Shown here piece after piece: positions 1 through 8,055 of a DNA stretch of 64,000 nt (position 1 is its first letter; each line of letters opens with the position of its first letter). The DNA lies in contig NZ_AP023423.1 in assembly GCF_021654335.1 (NCBI RefSeq), forward strand, positions 1,301,001 to 1,365,000, read 5' to 3'. This stretch comes from Sideroxyarcus emersonii. GTDB taxonomy: Bacteria > Pseudomonadota > Gammaproteobacteria > Burkholderiales > Gallionellaceae. The notes below the pieces were generated by a model. It saw only the letters and a list, made by a program, of their open reading frames with translations, was not told where the DNA came from and ran no database searches. Made by a program: the position numbers and the translations under genes.

Positions 1-2017
1 CATCGCCACATCTGCCGATAATTCAGCTTCAGAAGTAGCCTACCTGCAGGATCTGCCCGTCGTGCTGGGCCCGTCCCGCCTGTCTCAGCCTTTGTCGGAC
101 GCGCCCAATGCAACCACGGTGATCGATCGCCAGATGATCAAGGCGTCCGGTTTCCGGACGATCGCCGACCTGTTCCGTCTGGTGCCGGGAATGTACGTGG
201 GGAATGCGGGCGCGAACATGCCGTTCGTCTCGCTGAACGGCGTTTCCGACCAGTATTCTCGTCGCATGCAAGTGCTGGTCGATGGCCGCAGCGTTTATCT
301 TCCCCCTTTCGGCGGGGTCGACTGGCTGGATCTGCCCCTGATGATCGACGATATCGAGCGCATCGAGGTGGTGAGGGGACCGGCTGCCGCCTCGCACGGT
401 TCAAATTCGTTCTATGGTGTCATCAACATCATCACCCGCGATGCGGGCAGCATGAACGGAAAAAGCATCTCCGCCAACAAGGGCACGATGGGCATATCGG
501 ATGTGTCGGCCCATCTCGGCAAGGCCGGGCAGGATGTCGATTACCGGCTGTCTTTCGGCTACCGAGCAGACGGGGGCGACAATCCGCAGATATTGAACGA
601 TACCAGCGTGAATAGGCTGTTCAATCTGCGCACCAATTACCGGCCGGACAGCGAGAACAGCATCGACATACAGCTCGGTCTCAATCAGGGAGTGTATGGA
701 ATGGGCACGCTGGGGCGGCCGGAAGATGCGTTCAGGGATGCGACGACCATGAACGATTTCCAGCAGTTGACCTGGCTGCATACCTGGTACGACCGTGACG
801 AAAGCAAGCTGACCTATTACCGGATCAACCGGGCCTATACCGATCCGTACAAATGTATCGATTTGTTCATGTGCAAAGGATTTACGGCGAGTCCGGTCTC
901 GCAGGGATTTGCGCCGGACATGGCAAAGATACAACGACAGGAAATCGAGCTGCAGAACACGACCCAGATTGGCAGCAGCAACCGCACGGTATGGGGCGGC
1001 AGTGTGCGTTACGACTATGCCGACCAGCCCCTGTTGTTCAACACGGCGCAGGCTTTGTTGCAATCCAGCGTTTTTGCCCACGATGAGTGGCGGATGACGG
1101 ACTCGGCCTTGATGAACGCGGGGGCGATGTACGAAGACGACGGGGCGGGGCACCGGAGTGTTTCGCCCAGGGTCGCCTTGAACTACCACATGCTGCCGCA
1201 GCATACCTTCCGTGCCTCGATCTCCACCGCGACGCGAAATCCGATGATGGCCGAACTTTACATGAACACCGCAGCAGGAGCCTATTGGTCCAATGCCTAT
1301 GTGCCTCCTGCCACCAATCTCCAGCCCGAGAAAATCCTGTCCAAGGAACTTGGCTACGTCGGGCAATTCGGCGACATCAGCGTGGATGGGCGCGTCTATT
1401 ACGACAAGGTGCGGGACATCATCATGCTCGATGCCTATGTCAACGGCAATCTGCTCAACCGGACGGACAGTTTCAACAATCTGTTCGATGCCACCTTCAA
1501 GGGGCTGGATATTTCGGCAAAATACCGGTGGCAGGACGGCAACGTCATCGTGAACTATTCGCATCAGCAGACCAGTTGCGCATTCGGTGCCTATCCGACC
1601 CAATATTTCAATCCGACCCCGATCTCCGCCACCATGACTGCCGGGCAGTATCTCGCACAAGCCTATCAGACGGATTACCTGAACCTGTGCAGCCAGTCGG
1701 TACCCGAGAACAGCGGCAGCCTGTTGCTGGATCAGCGGCTGCCGAACTCATTCCGGTTCAGCATCGGTTACTACCTGCGAAGCCAGGTCCGGGTGACTGA
1801 CGTGTCGTCCGGCTATCCGCCGGAATCTCCGATGCACCGGGTGGACCTGCGTATCGCGAAAGCATTCGGGCAGGAAGAAAAACCAGGAGGGGGAGAGGTG
1901 GCGGTGGTCATCCAGAACGCATTCCAGGACAACTATACGGGATACGGCAATGTACCCCAGCGCGTGAATCTCTTGTTCAATCGGCGGGCCTATTTTACTG
2001 CGACCTATCATTTCTAG
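1..2017 (+). CDS. TonB-dependent outer-membrane receptor, 5'-truncated by the window edge
   Basis: The reading frame is open to the left edge, so the start codon and most of the signal peptide lie outside the window. The visible protein begins with a plug domain (VIDRQMI, VPGMYVG, DDIERIEVVRGPAAA, YGVINIITRDAG) and continues as a beta-barrel ending in YFTATYHF, whose terminal aromatic residue is typical of outer-membrane proteins. It would import a ligand, probably a metal chelate or small organic molecule, using TonB-ExbBD energy; the ligand cannot be read from sequence. The next gene starts 10 bases after the stop and encodes a periplasmic binding protein. A paralogue with nearly the same plug lies at 29089-31113. 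Confidence 0.9.
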   Translation, partial: IATSADNSASEVAYLQDLPVVLGPSRLSQPLSDAPNATTVIDRQMIKASGFRTIADLFRLVPGMYVGNAGANMPFVSLNGVSDQYSRRMQVLVDGRSVYLPPFGGVDWLDLPLMIDDIERIEVVRGPAAASHGSNSFYGVINIITRDAGSMNGKSISANKGTMGISDVSAHLGKAGQDVDYRLSFGYRADGGDNPQILNDTSVNRLFNLRTNYRPDSENSIDIQLGLNQGVYGMGTLGRPEDAFRDATTMNDFQQLTWLHTWYDRDESKLTYYRINRAYTDPYKCIDLFMCKGFTASPVSQGFAPDMAKIQRQEIELQNTTQIGSSNRTVWGGSVRYDYADQPLLFNTAQALLQSSVFAHDEWRMTDSALMNAGAMYEDDGAGHRSVSPRVALNYHMLPQHTFRASISTATRNPMMAELYMNTAAGAYWSNAYVPPATNLQPEKILSKELGYVGQFGDISVDGRVYYDKVRDIIMLDAYVNGNLLNRTDSFNNLFDATFKGLDISAKYRWQDGNVIVNYSHQQTSCAFGAYPTQYFNPTPISATMTAGQYLAQAYQTDYLNLCSQSVPENSGSLLLDQRLPNSFRFSIGYYLRSQVRVTDVSSGYPPESPMHRVDLRIAKAFGQEEKPGGGEVAVVIQNAFQDNYTGYGNVPQRVNLLFNRRAYFTATYHF

Positions 2018-2027
2018 CCGGGCAGCC

Positions 2028-2930
2028 ATGGCTAGCCTGGCCCATCGTACCATCACGGGAATGATGTCCGTGGTGATGGTGTGCCTGCTGTCGGGCGTGC
2101 CGCCGGCACAGGCGGCACCGTTGCGGGTGCAGATCCTGCTGAGCGAACGGGGCGGGGCATACCAGGAATTCAGCGATGCCCTGCGGGATGCGCTGAGAGG
2201 CCAGCAGGTCATCGTCAACGTAAGCGACGGCAATGCGGCAGGCGATGCCGACCTGATCGTGGCGGTCGGCATGAAGTCTGCCAGTGCCGCCGTCTCCGTC
2301 AACAAGCCGGTGCTGGATGTGTTCGTGCCCAAGGCGGGGTACGACAAACTGGAGAAACCGGCCGGTGCCGTCCGGTCGAGTGCCATCTATATCGATCAGC
2401 CATTGGAGCGGCAGGTCTCCCTGCTGGTTGCCGCACTGCCCCAAGCCAGAGACATCGGGGTGCTGTATAGCGCCCCGCCAACGGGGCTATCCAGCCTCAG
2501 GCGCCTGCTAGCGGACAGGAACCTGCAACTGCATGAACAGGCTGTCGGGCCGGACAGCACCTTGTTCGATGCGCTGGAAATCGTGCTGGAAAAGAGCGAT
2601 GTCCTGCTGGTATTGCCGGATATCGAGATCTACAACGCCGGAACCATACGCAACATCCTGCTGGCCTCGTACCGCAAGCAGGTCCCCCTGGTCGGCATCT
2701 CGCATTCGTATGTCAAAGCGGGGGCCTTGTGTGCGATCTACAGCACCCCGGCCCAGATCGCGCAACAGGCCGCCGAGGCGATCCGGCAATTCGCCAGTTC
2801 CGGCAAGCTGCCCCCCAGTCAGTATCCCAAGGAGTTCGAAGTGTCGGTCAACGAGCAGGTGGCCAGATCGCTCGATCTACCCATAAAAGATGCAGAGAAC
2901 CTGCACGGCGAAGTGAGGAGAGCGCAATGA
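2028..2930 (+). CDS. Periplasmic ABC-type substrate-binding protein without a visible transporter
   Basis: The 300-residue product begins with a signal peptide ending near PPAQA (about residue 29). The body resembles the ABC substrate-binding family PF04392 (TrpX-like), with two alternating alpha/beta lobes (DLIVAVGMKSA, IGVLYSAPP, DVLLVLPDIEIYNAG, VPLVGISHSYVKAGAL). No permease or ATPase gene is next to it. It is instead sandwiched between a TonB receptor and a hybrid kinase, and its stop overlaps the kinase start (ATGA). This suggests it presents a periplasmic ligand to the kinase rather than to a transporter, which is inference. Family assignment is fairly secure; the ligand is unknown. 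Confidence 0.8.
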   Translation: MASLAHRTITGMMSVVMVCLLSGVPPAQAAPLRVQILLSERGGAYQEFSDALRDALRGQQVIVNVSDGNAAGDADLIVAVGMKSASAAVSVNKPVLDVFVPKAGYDKLEKPAGAVRSSAIYIDQPLERQVSLLVAALPQARDIGVLYSAPPTGLSSLRRLLADRNLQLHEQAVGPDSTLFDALEIVLEKSDVLLVLPDIEIYNAGTIRNILLASYRKQVPLVGISHSYVKAGALCAIYSTPAQIAQQAAEAIRQFASSGKLPPSQYPKEFEVSVNEQVARSLDLPIKDAENLHGEVRRAQ

Positions 2931-4873
2931 TTAAACATGGCATCGAAAGGCAGACCCTGGCGGTTGCTGCCATTCCCATGCTGGTTCTGGCTTTGTTGCT
3001 GGAAGGATATTTCACCTACATGAGTTATGCGGAGATGGACCGCAGCTTGCTGAGACGGGCCAACCTGATCGTCCGCCAGCTGGCTTCCTCCAGCGAATAT
3101 CCGGTTTTTTCCGGCAATCAGTCGCTGCTGCAACAGCAAGTCGATATCGCTGCCTCGCACCAGGATATCCGCTCCGTCGTCGTGCGTGACGCGAACCTGA
3201 GGAATCTTGCCGTTGCGGGAAACCTGAACAACACCAACGAGCGCGTGCTGTTCGAAAACCCGATGCCGGTATCGGACAATCCAGTTGTGTTCCATGAGGA
3301 CCATAATTTCCTCTGGCTTTACCAGCCCATCCTGGCGACACAGATACAGCTGGATGAATTCGACAATGACAGGGCAGTGAACCTGCCCAACAAGGTGCTG
3401 GGCAGCGTCATAGTCGCCGTCGGCAAGGAGGCCCTGAACCGCGACAAGCTGGAGATGCTGGGCGTCAATCTGCTGTTGCTGCTGCTCGTGCTGCTGACCA
3501 CCATGCTGATCGCCATGCGGGTGTCGCGCCGCATCACCCTCCCGGTCATGGCGATGCACAATGCGATCCGCCGCATCGGCAAGGGCCAGCTGGATACGCG
3601 GATCGCAGGAAACAGCGTACGGGAACTCGATGCGCTTGCCTCGGGCATCAACGACATGGCGAACCAGCTGCAGCAAGACCGCAGCACGCTGGAGCAACGC
3701 ATCGAGAAGGCGACTCAAGAGTTGCGCCTCAAGAAAGAAGAGGCGGAGAAGGCCAACTTCGACAAGAGCCGGTTCTTGGCCGCAGCCAGCCATGACCTGC
3801 GGCAGCCCATGCATGCACTCGGTCTTTTCATCGGCGAATTGCGCAGCCGGCTCGAGACCCCGGATCAGCTGAAGATCGCCAGCAAGGTGGAGGAATCGGT
3901 GGAGGCACTGTCCAGCCTGCTGGATTCGCTGCTGGATATCTCCAAGCTGGATGCGGGGATCGTGATCCCGCAGATACAGGCCGTCGATATGGGCGCGATG
4001 ATGCGGCGCCTGCAGCAGGACTTCCAGCCGATCGCGCAGCGCAAGAACATCACTTTGCGCGTTCGCCCGGTGGAAGGGGCGGTGTTAAGCGATCCGGTGT
4101 TGCTGGAACGTATCCTGCTCAATCTGTTGAGCAATGCGATCCGCTATACCCCGCAGAATGGCTCGGTGCTGCTGGCATGCCGACGGCGCGGCGAGGAATT
4201 GCGCATCGAGGTGCGCGACAACGGCATCGGGATACCCATGGAGGAGCAACAGAATATCTTCCGCGAATTCGTGCAATTGGCCAACAGCGCGCGCGACCGC
4301 AGCAAGGGCCTGGGTTTGGGGCTGGCGATCGTGGACCGGTTGTGCAGGCTGCTGCATCATCCCCTGAGCCTGCGTTCGGCGCCGAGCTGCGGTTCAAACT
4401 TCACGATCTGCGTGACCCGTGTCATCGGTGTGGAAGAGTTGCTTGCGGAACCGGAACCGATCTCGGCCGTGCCGATTTCCAGGCATGACAGGCTGGATAA
4501 TCTCCAAGTGCTGGTGGTAGATGACGACATCCTGGTGCGCACCAGTACCGCAGGCATTCTTGAGACATGGGGGTGTCGCGTCGCGGTCGCAGATAGCCTG
4601 CGCGAGATCGGCGACAGACATTCCGGTGTGAATTTCGACCTGGTGATCTGCGATTACCGGCTGCCGGATGGGGATGGCCTGATGCTCGCCGATCTACTCA
4701 AGGTGCAATGCGATATACCCCCCGCTTTCATCCTGGTCAGCGGCGACACGGCGCCGGAGATCCTGCAGTCAGTCAATCAGCGCGGGCTACATTTGATGCA
4801 CAAACCGGTGCGGCCTGCCAAGCTGCGCTCGTTGATGCTGTTCCTGTTGAAGAAGCGCAGCGAGTCGGACTGA
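2927..4873 (+). CDS. Hybrid sensor histidine kinase with C-terminal receiver domain
   Basis: ATG at 2927 overlaps the previous stop and gives 648 residues starting MIKHGIERQ; a longer frame upstream has no support. Order: transmembrane helix (about 11-31), periplasmic sensor region (about 35-175), second helix (about 178-198), HAMP, short coiled coil, HisKA with phospho-acceptor His289 (ASHDLRQP), HATPase with N box NLLSNAIRYT, DNGIGI and GLGLGLAIV, then a receiver (VLVVDDD) with phospho-acceptor Asp576 (ICDYRLPDGDG) and the conserved Lys in HKPVRP. There is no output domain, so phosphate probably passes to a separate protein. Coupling to the binding protein and TonB receptor suggests sensing of an imported ligand. 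Confidence 0.9.
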   Translation: MIKHGIERQTLAVAAIPMLVLALLLEGYFTYMSYAEMDRSLLRRANLIVRQLASSSEYPVFSGNQSLLQQQVDIAASHQDIRSVVVRDANLRNLAVAGNLNNTNERVLFENPMPVSDNPVVFHEDHNFLWLYQPILATQIQLDEFDNDRAVNLPNKVLGSVIVAVGKEALNRDKLEMLGVNLLLLLLVLLTTMLIAMRVSRRITLPVMAMHNAIRRIGKGQLDTRIAGNSVRELDALASGINDMANQLQQDRSTLEQRIEKATQELRLKKEEAEKANFDKSRFLAAASHDLRQPMHALGLFIGELRSRLETPDQLKIASKVEESVEALSSLLDSLLDISKLDAGIVIPQIQAVDMGAMMRRLQQDFQPIAQRKNITLRVRPVEGAVLSDPVLLERILLNLLSNAIRYTPQNGSVLLACRRRGEELRIEVRDNGIGIPMEEQQNIFREFVQLANSARDRSKGLGLGLAIVDRLCRLLHHPLSLRSAPSCGSNFTICVTRVIGVEELLAEPEPISAVPISRHDRLDNLQVLVVDDDILVRTSTAGILETWGCRVAVADSLREIGDRHSGVNFDLVICDYRLPDGDGLMLADLLKVQCDIPPAFILVSGDTAPEILQSVNQRGLHLMHKPVRPAKLRSLMLFLLKKRSESD

Positions 4874-4893
4874 TCGCTGTACCGCAGGCAGGC

Positions 4894-5466
4894 TTACAAG
4901 CGGCGTTTGACGCTGACGCCGCCGCGCAGCTGGCCGGGGGTATAGCCGGTTGCCTGGTCGTGGGGATAATCTTCTGCCAGACGCGCTTTGACCTTGGCGC
5001 TCATCAGCTCGCTGGGGCCATGACAAACCACGCATCCTTGCTGCAGGACGATCCCTTTCATGTAGCGGAAATATCTGCCATTGGGTTCATTCACGATCTC
5101 GGCAGCTTCCAGCGCCTCCGGCTTTTCTCCCTTGGCAAGACGTTCTTCGAACTGCAGCAAGGTCGCCTGTTCCCATGCATCCGCGGTGCCGAGCAAGGGA
5201 TTGCGTACCTTGAGGCTGACCCGGGTGAGCCTGATACCGTGCTGGCGGGAGAGGTCGCCAGCCATTCTGGGGGCGATCTTCTTGCACACCCCGATGGCGG
5301 ATTCGGGGCCGCCTTCCATGATGGCTTTCCTGTTCTCGACCATGAGCTGCTGCATGAAAGGGGTGACGATGGCGCGGCTTTCTTCCGCATACTGGCTGAC
5401 CTCGTCGGCCCAAGCCGGCGCGGCAGCAAGCGCGAGCAGTGCGTACAGGATAGTCTTGCTGGTCAT
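4894..5466 (-). CDS. Periplasmic Tll0287-like (DUF3365) haem-binding protein
   Basis: 190 residues with a signal peptide (MTSKTILYALLALAAAPAWA). The C-terminal half carries a single CxxCH haem-attachment motif (GCVVCHG) in the setting typical of DUF3365/Tll0287-like domains, with the family pattern of a helical N-terminal part and a conserved YFRYMKGI stretch. The likely role is a periplasmic c-type haem protein for redox sensing or electron transfer. A good Shine-Dalgarno sequence (GGAGGA) precedes ATG at 5466. It is separated from the upstream DUF2892 gene by a terminator, so it is probably transcribed independently. It converges on the hybrid kinase gene with a 20-base gap. Confidence 0.8.
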   Translation of the reverse strand: MTSKTILYALLALAAAPAWADEVSQYAEESRAIVTPFMQQLMVENRKAIMEGGPESAIGVCKKIAPRMAGDLSRQHGIRLTRVSLKVRNPLLGTADAWEQATLLQFEERLAKGEKPEALEAAEIVNEPNGRYFRYMKGIVLQQGCVVCHGPSELMSAKVKARLAEDYPHDQATGYTPGQLRGGVSVKRRL

Positions 5467-5482
5467 GAATCGGTTCCTCCAA

Positions 5483-5512
5483 TGAAAAACGCCCGCTACG
5501 AGCGCGGGCGTT
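5483..5512 (-). terminator. Rho-independent terminator of the DUF2892 gene
   Basis: A perfect 9-bp stem (AACGCCCGC at 5488-5496 with GCGGGCGTT at 5504-5512) has a 7-base loop. Read on the minus strand it is followed by a run of T residues (complement of GAAAAAC). It lies between the DUF2892 gene and the DUF3365 gene. Confidence 0.8.
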
Positions 5513-5529
5513 AGTTGATGTACGGCGGA

Positions 5530-5724
5530 TTATTTCTTGTCCATCGGGCAGGTATTCATGCCGAAGATGGCATAGGCCGGGCAAAACTTGAAGATACCGG
5601 TCAGCAAAGGAACAACACCGATCCAGCCCCATGCGCCGATCACGCCGGCCAGTGTCAGGCCGATCAGTGCCAGGCCGGCCACGATGCGCAGGATACGATC
5701 AATACCACCAACGTTGATTTTCAT
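5530..5724 (-). CDS. DUF2892 (YgaP-type) inner-membrane protein
   Basis: A 64-residue protein with the DUF2892 pattern: MKINVGGIDRILRIVAGL, two transmembrane helices (LALIGLTLAGVIGAWGWIG and VVPLLTGIF) and the motif FCPAYAIFGMNTC containing two cysteines. In YgaP this module anchors a rhodanese domain; here it stands alone. ATG is preceded by AAGGAGC. Its promoter region carries a perfect Crp-type palindrome, and the Crp/Fnr regulator gene lies immediately upstream. The function of the stand-alone family is not established. Confidence 0.85.
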   Translation of the reverse strand: MKINVGGIDRILRIVAGLALIGLTLAGVIGAWGWIGVVPLLTGIFKFCPAYAIFGMNTCPMDKK

Positions 5725-5757
5725 GTTTGCTCCTTGAATTGGGTTGAAGGAGGCCTA

Positions 5758-5763
5758 ATGATA
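5758..5763 (-). promoter_or_regulatory. Predicted -10 element of the DUF2892 gene
   Basis: Read on the minus strand the hexamer is TATCAT. It would set transcription start at about 5751, some 27 bases before the ATG. No good -35 hexamer is visible, as expected for an activator-dependent class II promoter. Confidence 0.45.
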
Positions 5764-5784
5764 ATGTGAAAAGAGTGTGACGTC

Positions 5785-5800
5785 TGTGATAAAAATCACA
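5785..5800. promoter_or_regulatory. Crp-type operator palindrome
   Basis: TGTGATAAAAATCACA is a perfect inverted repeat matching the Crp consensus TGTGA-N6-TCACA. Its centre (5792.5) falls exactly 41.5 bases upstream of the start predicted from the TATCAT -10 element, the classical class II activator position. The Crp/Fnr-family gene next door has a Crp-like recognition helix (SAREIVSRLL), so local regulation of DUF2892 by that protein is a reasonable inference. Confidence 0.65.
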
Positions 5801-5804
5801 TTGC

Positions 5805-6470
5805 CTAGAAGGAAGCGAATCGCTTCAGTGCCGCTTCATCGGTGACCTCGATCTGTTCCCTGGCCAGTTTGACCCAGCCTTGCTCCGAGAATCCCTTCAG
5901 CAAACGGCTGACGATCTCGCGCGCGCTGCCGAGTTCGTCAGCCAGCGCCTGATGGGTGGTATGCAACGGGCTGGACTTGGCGACCAGCAGGGCGGCGAGG
6001 CGCTGGTCCAGTTTCTGGAAAGCGACCGCGGAGACCAGTTGCATCAGGTCAGTGAGACGGTCGGAGAACAGGTGGAACACGTAATCGCGGAACGCCTTGT
6101 GTTTGCCCAGCAGCGCATGGAACGAGGGGGCTGGCAGCAGCACCATCTCCAGTGCCTGTTCGGCGATGCCGCGTGCCTGGTATGCGGTGTGGCCGAGCAG
6201 GCAACTGCTGGTCAGGATGCAGCTCTCTCCGGGCATGACCCGGTAGAGTTGCAGCTCGCGTCCGTTCGGTGCCGCCTTGATGACGCGGATGCTGCCGGCA
6301 AGCAGCATGGGAAAACCCTGACATGGCTGGTTCTCGTCGAATACCACGGTACCGGCCGGCAGCGGCATCACCAGCGCTTTCTCCAGGAAGCCGTCCAGCT
6401 CCGCAGCCGGCAATTCGGCCAGCGCAGGGTAATGCTGCAACAGGCGAGGGCGGAGGTCGCCGGGGATCAT
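5805..6470 (-). CDS. Crp/Fnr-family transcriptional regulator
   Basis: 221 residues: an N-terminal cyclic-nucleotide-binding-like beta-barrel (about 15-130, with FDENQPCQGFPMLLAGSIRV), a dimerisation helix, and a C-terminal winged helix (about 150-221). The recognition helix GSAREIVSRLLKGF keeps the R-E-x-x-x-R spacing that Crp uses for TGTGA half-sites. The four-cysteine iron-sulfur pattern of true Fnr is not seen. The gene starts 2 bases after lysS ends, so it may be cotranscribed with it. A perfect TGTGA-N6-TCACA site lies just beyond its stop, before the DUF2892 gene. The effector is unknown. Confidence 0.88.
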   Translation of the reverse strand: MIPGDLRPRLLQHYPALAELPAAELDGFLEKALVMPLPAGTVVFDENQPCQGFPMLLAGSIRVIKAAPNGRELQLYRVMPGESCILTSSCLLGHTAYQARGIAEQALEMVLLPAPSFHALLGKHKAFRDYVFHLFSDRLTDLMQLVSAVAFQKLDQRLAALLVAKSSPLHTTHQALADELGSAREIVSRLLKGFSEQGWVKLAREQIEVTDEAALKRFASF

Positions 6471-6472
6471 CT

Positions 6473-7975
6473 CTATTCCGGACGCATGTGCGGGAACAGG
6501 ATGACGTCGCGGATGCTGGCGCTGTCGGTCAGCAGCATCACCAGGCGGTCGATGCCGATGCCCTGGCCGGCGGTCGGCGGCAAGCCGTATTCCAGCGCGC
6601 GGACATAGTCGCTGTCCTTGAACATCGCTTCTTCGTCGCCAGCATCCTTGGCAGCGACCTGTGCGTCGAAGCGCGCTTCCTGGTCTTCCGCATCGTTCAG
6701 CTCGGAGAAACCGTTGGCGATCTCACGGCCGACGATGAACAGCTCGAAGCGTTCGGTGATCTCAGGACGCTTGTCGCTGCTGCGCGCCAGCGGCGAAACT
6801 TCGATGGGGTAGTCGATGATGAAGGTCGGCTCGAACAGGTGCGCTTCGGCCAGTTCCTCGAACAGCGACAATTGGAGGCCGCCGACGCCGTCTTCCGGCT
6901 TGTACTTGGCCTTCAGGTCCTGCAGCTCGTTGATCAGGAAATCGCGGTCGTTCAGCTGCGCATCGGTGAACTGCGGGTGATATTTCTGGATTGCCTGCAC
7001 CATGGTCAGGCGGTGGAACGGCTTGCCCAGATCGAGTTCGCGTCCCTGGTAGGTGATGACCGTGGTGCCCAGCACCTTGCGCGCCACTTCGGCGAACAGC
7101 TTCTCGCTGAAGTCCATCAGGTATTTGTAATCGCGATAGGCCTCGTAGAATTCGATCATGGTGAATTCCGGGTTGTGGCGCGTCGAAACCCCCTCGTTGC
7201 GGAAGTTGCGGTTCACCTCGAACACCTTCTCGAAGCCGCCGACCACCAGGCGCTTCAGGTACAGTTCCGGCGCGATGCGCAGGTACATCTGCAGGTCCAG
7301 CGCGTTATGGTGGGTGACGAAAGGCTTGGCCGATGCGCCGCCGGGGATGGGGTGCATCATCGGCGTTTCCACTTCCAGGTAGCCGTGGCGCACGAAGAAT
7401 TCGCGGATCGCCTGGATGATCCTGGTGCGCGCGATGAACACCTTGCGCGACTCGTCGTTGGTGATGAGGTCGAGGTAACGCTGGCGGTATTTCTGTTCCT
7501 GGTCGGTCAGGCCGTGGAATTTCTCCGGTAGCGGGCGCAGCGCCTTGGTCAGCAGGCGCACCTGGGTCACGCGTACGGAAAGCTCGCCGGTCTTGGTCTT
7601 GAACAGCACGCCGACTGCGCCGAGGATGTCGCCGAGGTCGTAATGCTTGAATTCACCATGCGCGGCTTCCCCGGTGATGTCGTTGCTGATGAACAGCTGG
7701 ATGCGGCCGCTCATGTCCTGCACCGTGGCGAAGCTGGCCTTGCCCATCACGCGCTTGAGCATCATGCGCCCCGCCACGGCGACCTGGATCTGCGCGGTTT
7801 CCAGTTCGTCATGTGTCTTTTCGCCGAACTCGGCATGCAGGTCGGCCGCCATGTGTTCGCGCTGGAAATCGTTGGGGAAGGCGACGCCCTTTTCGCGGAT
7901 CGCATTCAGCTTGGCGCGGCGCTCCGCAATGATCTGGTTCTCGTCTTGGGCTGGGATGGTAGGTTCGGTGCTCAT
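6473..7975 (-). CDS. lysS: Lysyl-tRNA synthetase, class II
   Basis: Charges tRNA-Lys with lysine in the cytoplasm. I chose ATG at 7975 ([12 protein letters not shown]), giving the usual 500 residues; the open frame extends 41 codons further upstream without family similarity. An N-terminal OB-fold anticodon-binding domain is followed by the class II catalytic core with motif 2 ([15 protein letters not shown]) and motif 3 ([11 protein letters not shown]). In E. coli prfB and lysS are adjacent and cotranscribed; here three condensin-like genes separate them. Confidence 0.97.
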   Translation of the reverse strand: MSTEPTIPAQDENQIIAERRAKLNAIREKGVAFPNDFQREHMAADLHAEFGEKTHDELETAQIQVAVAGRMMLKRVMGKASFATVQDMSGRIQLFISNDITGEAAHGEFKHYDLGDILGAVGVLFKTKTGELSVRVTQVRLLTKALRPLPEKFHGLTDQEQKYRQRYLDLITNDESRKVFIARTRIIQAIREFFVRHGYLEVETPMMHPIPGGASAKPFVTHHNALDLQMYLRIAPELYLKRLVVGGFEKVFEVNRNFRNEGVSTRHNPEFTMIEFYEAYRDYKYLMDFSEKLFAEVARKVLGTTVITYQGRELDLGKPFHRLTMVQAIQKYHPQFTDAQLNDRDFLINELQDLKAKYKPEDGVGGLQLSLFEELAEAHLFEPTFIIDYPIEVSPLARSSDKRPEITERFELFIVGREIANGFSELNDAEDQEARFDAQVAAKDAGDEEAMFKDSDYVRALEYGLPPTAGQGIGIDRLVMLLTDSASIRDVILFPHMRPE

Positions 7976-8055
7976 GTTGATCTGAAGTATGTGTTGAGTA
8001 ATAGCAGCGTGAAATATAGCACAGGGACGGGGTTTCTGGCCGGGTTGCAGCCCCG

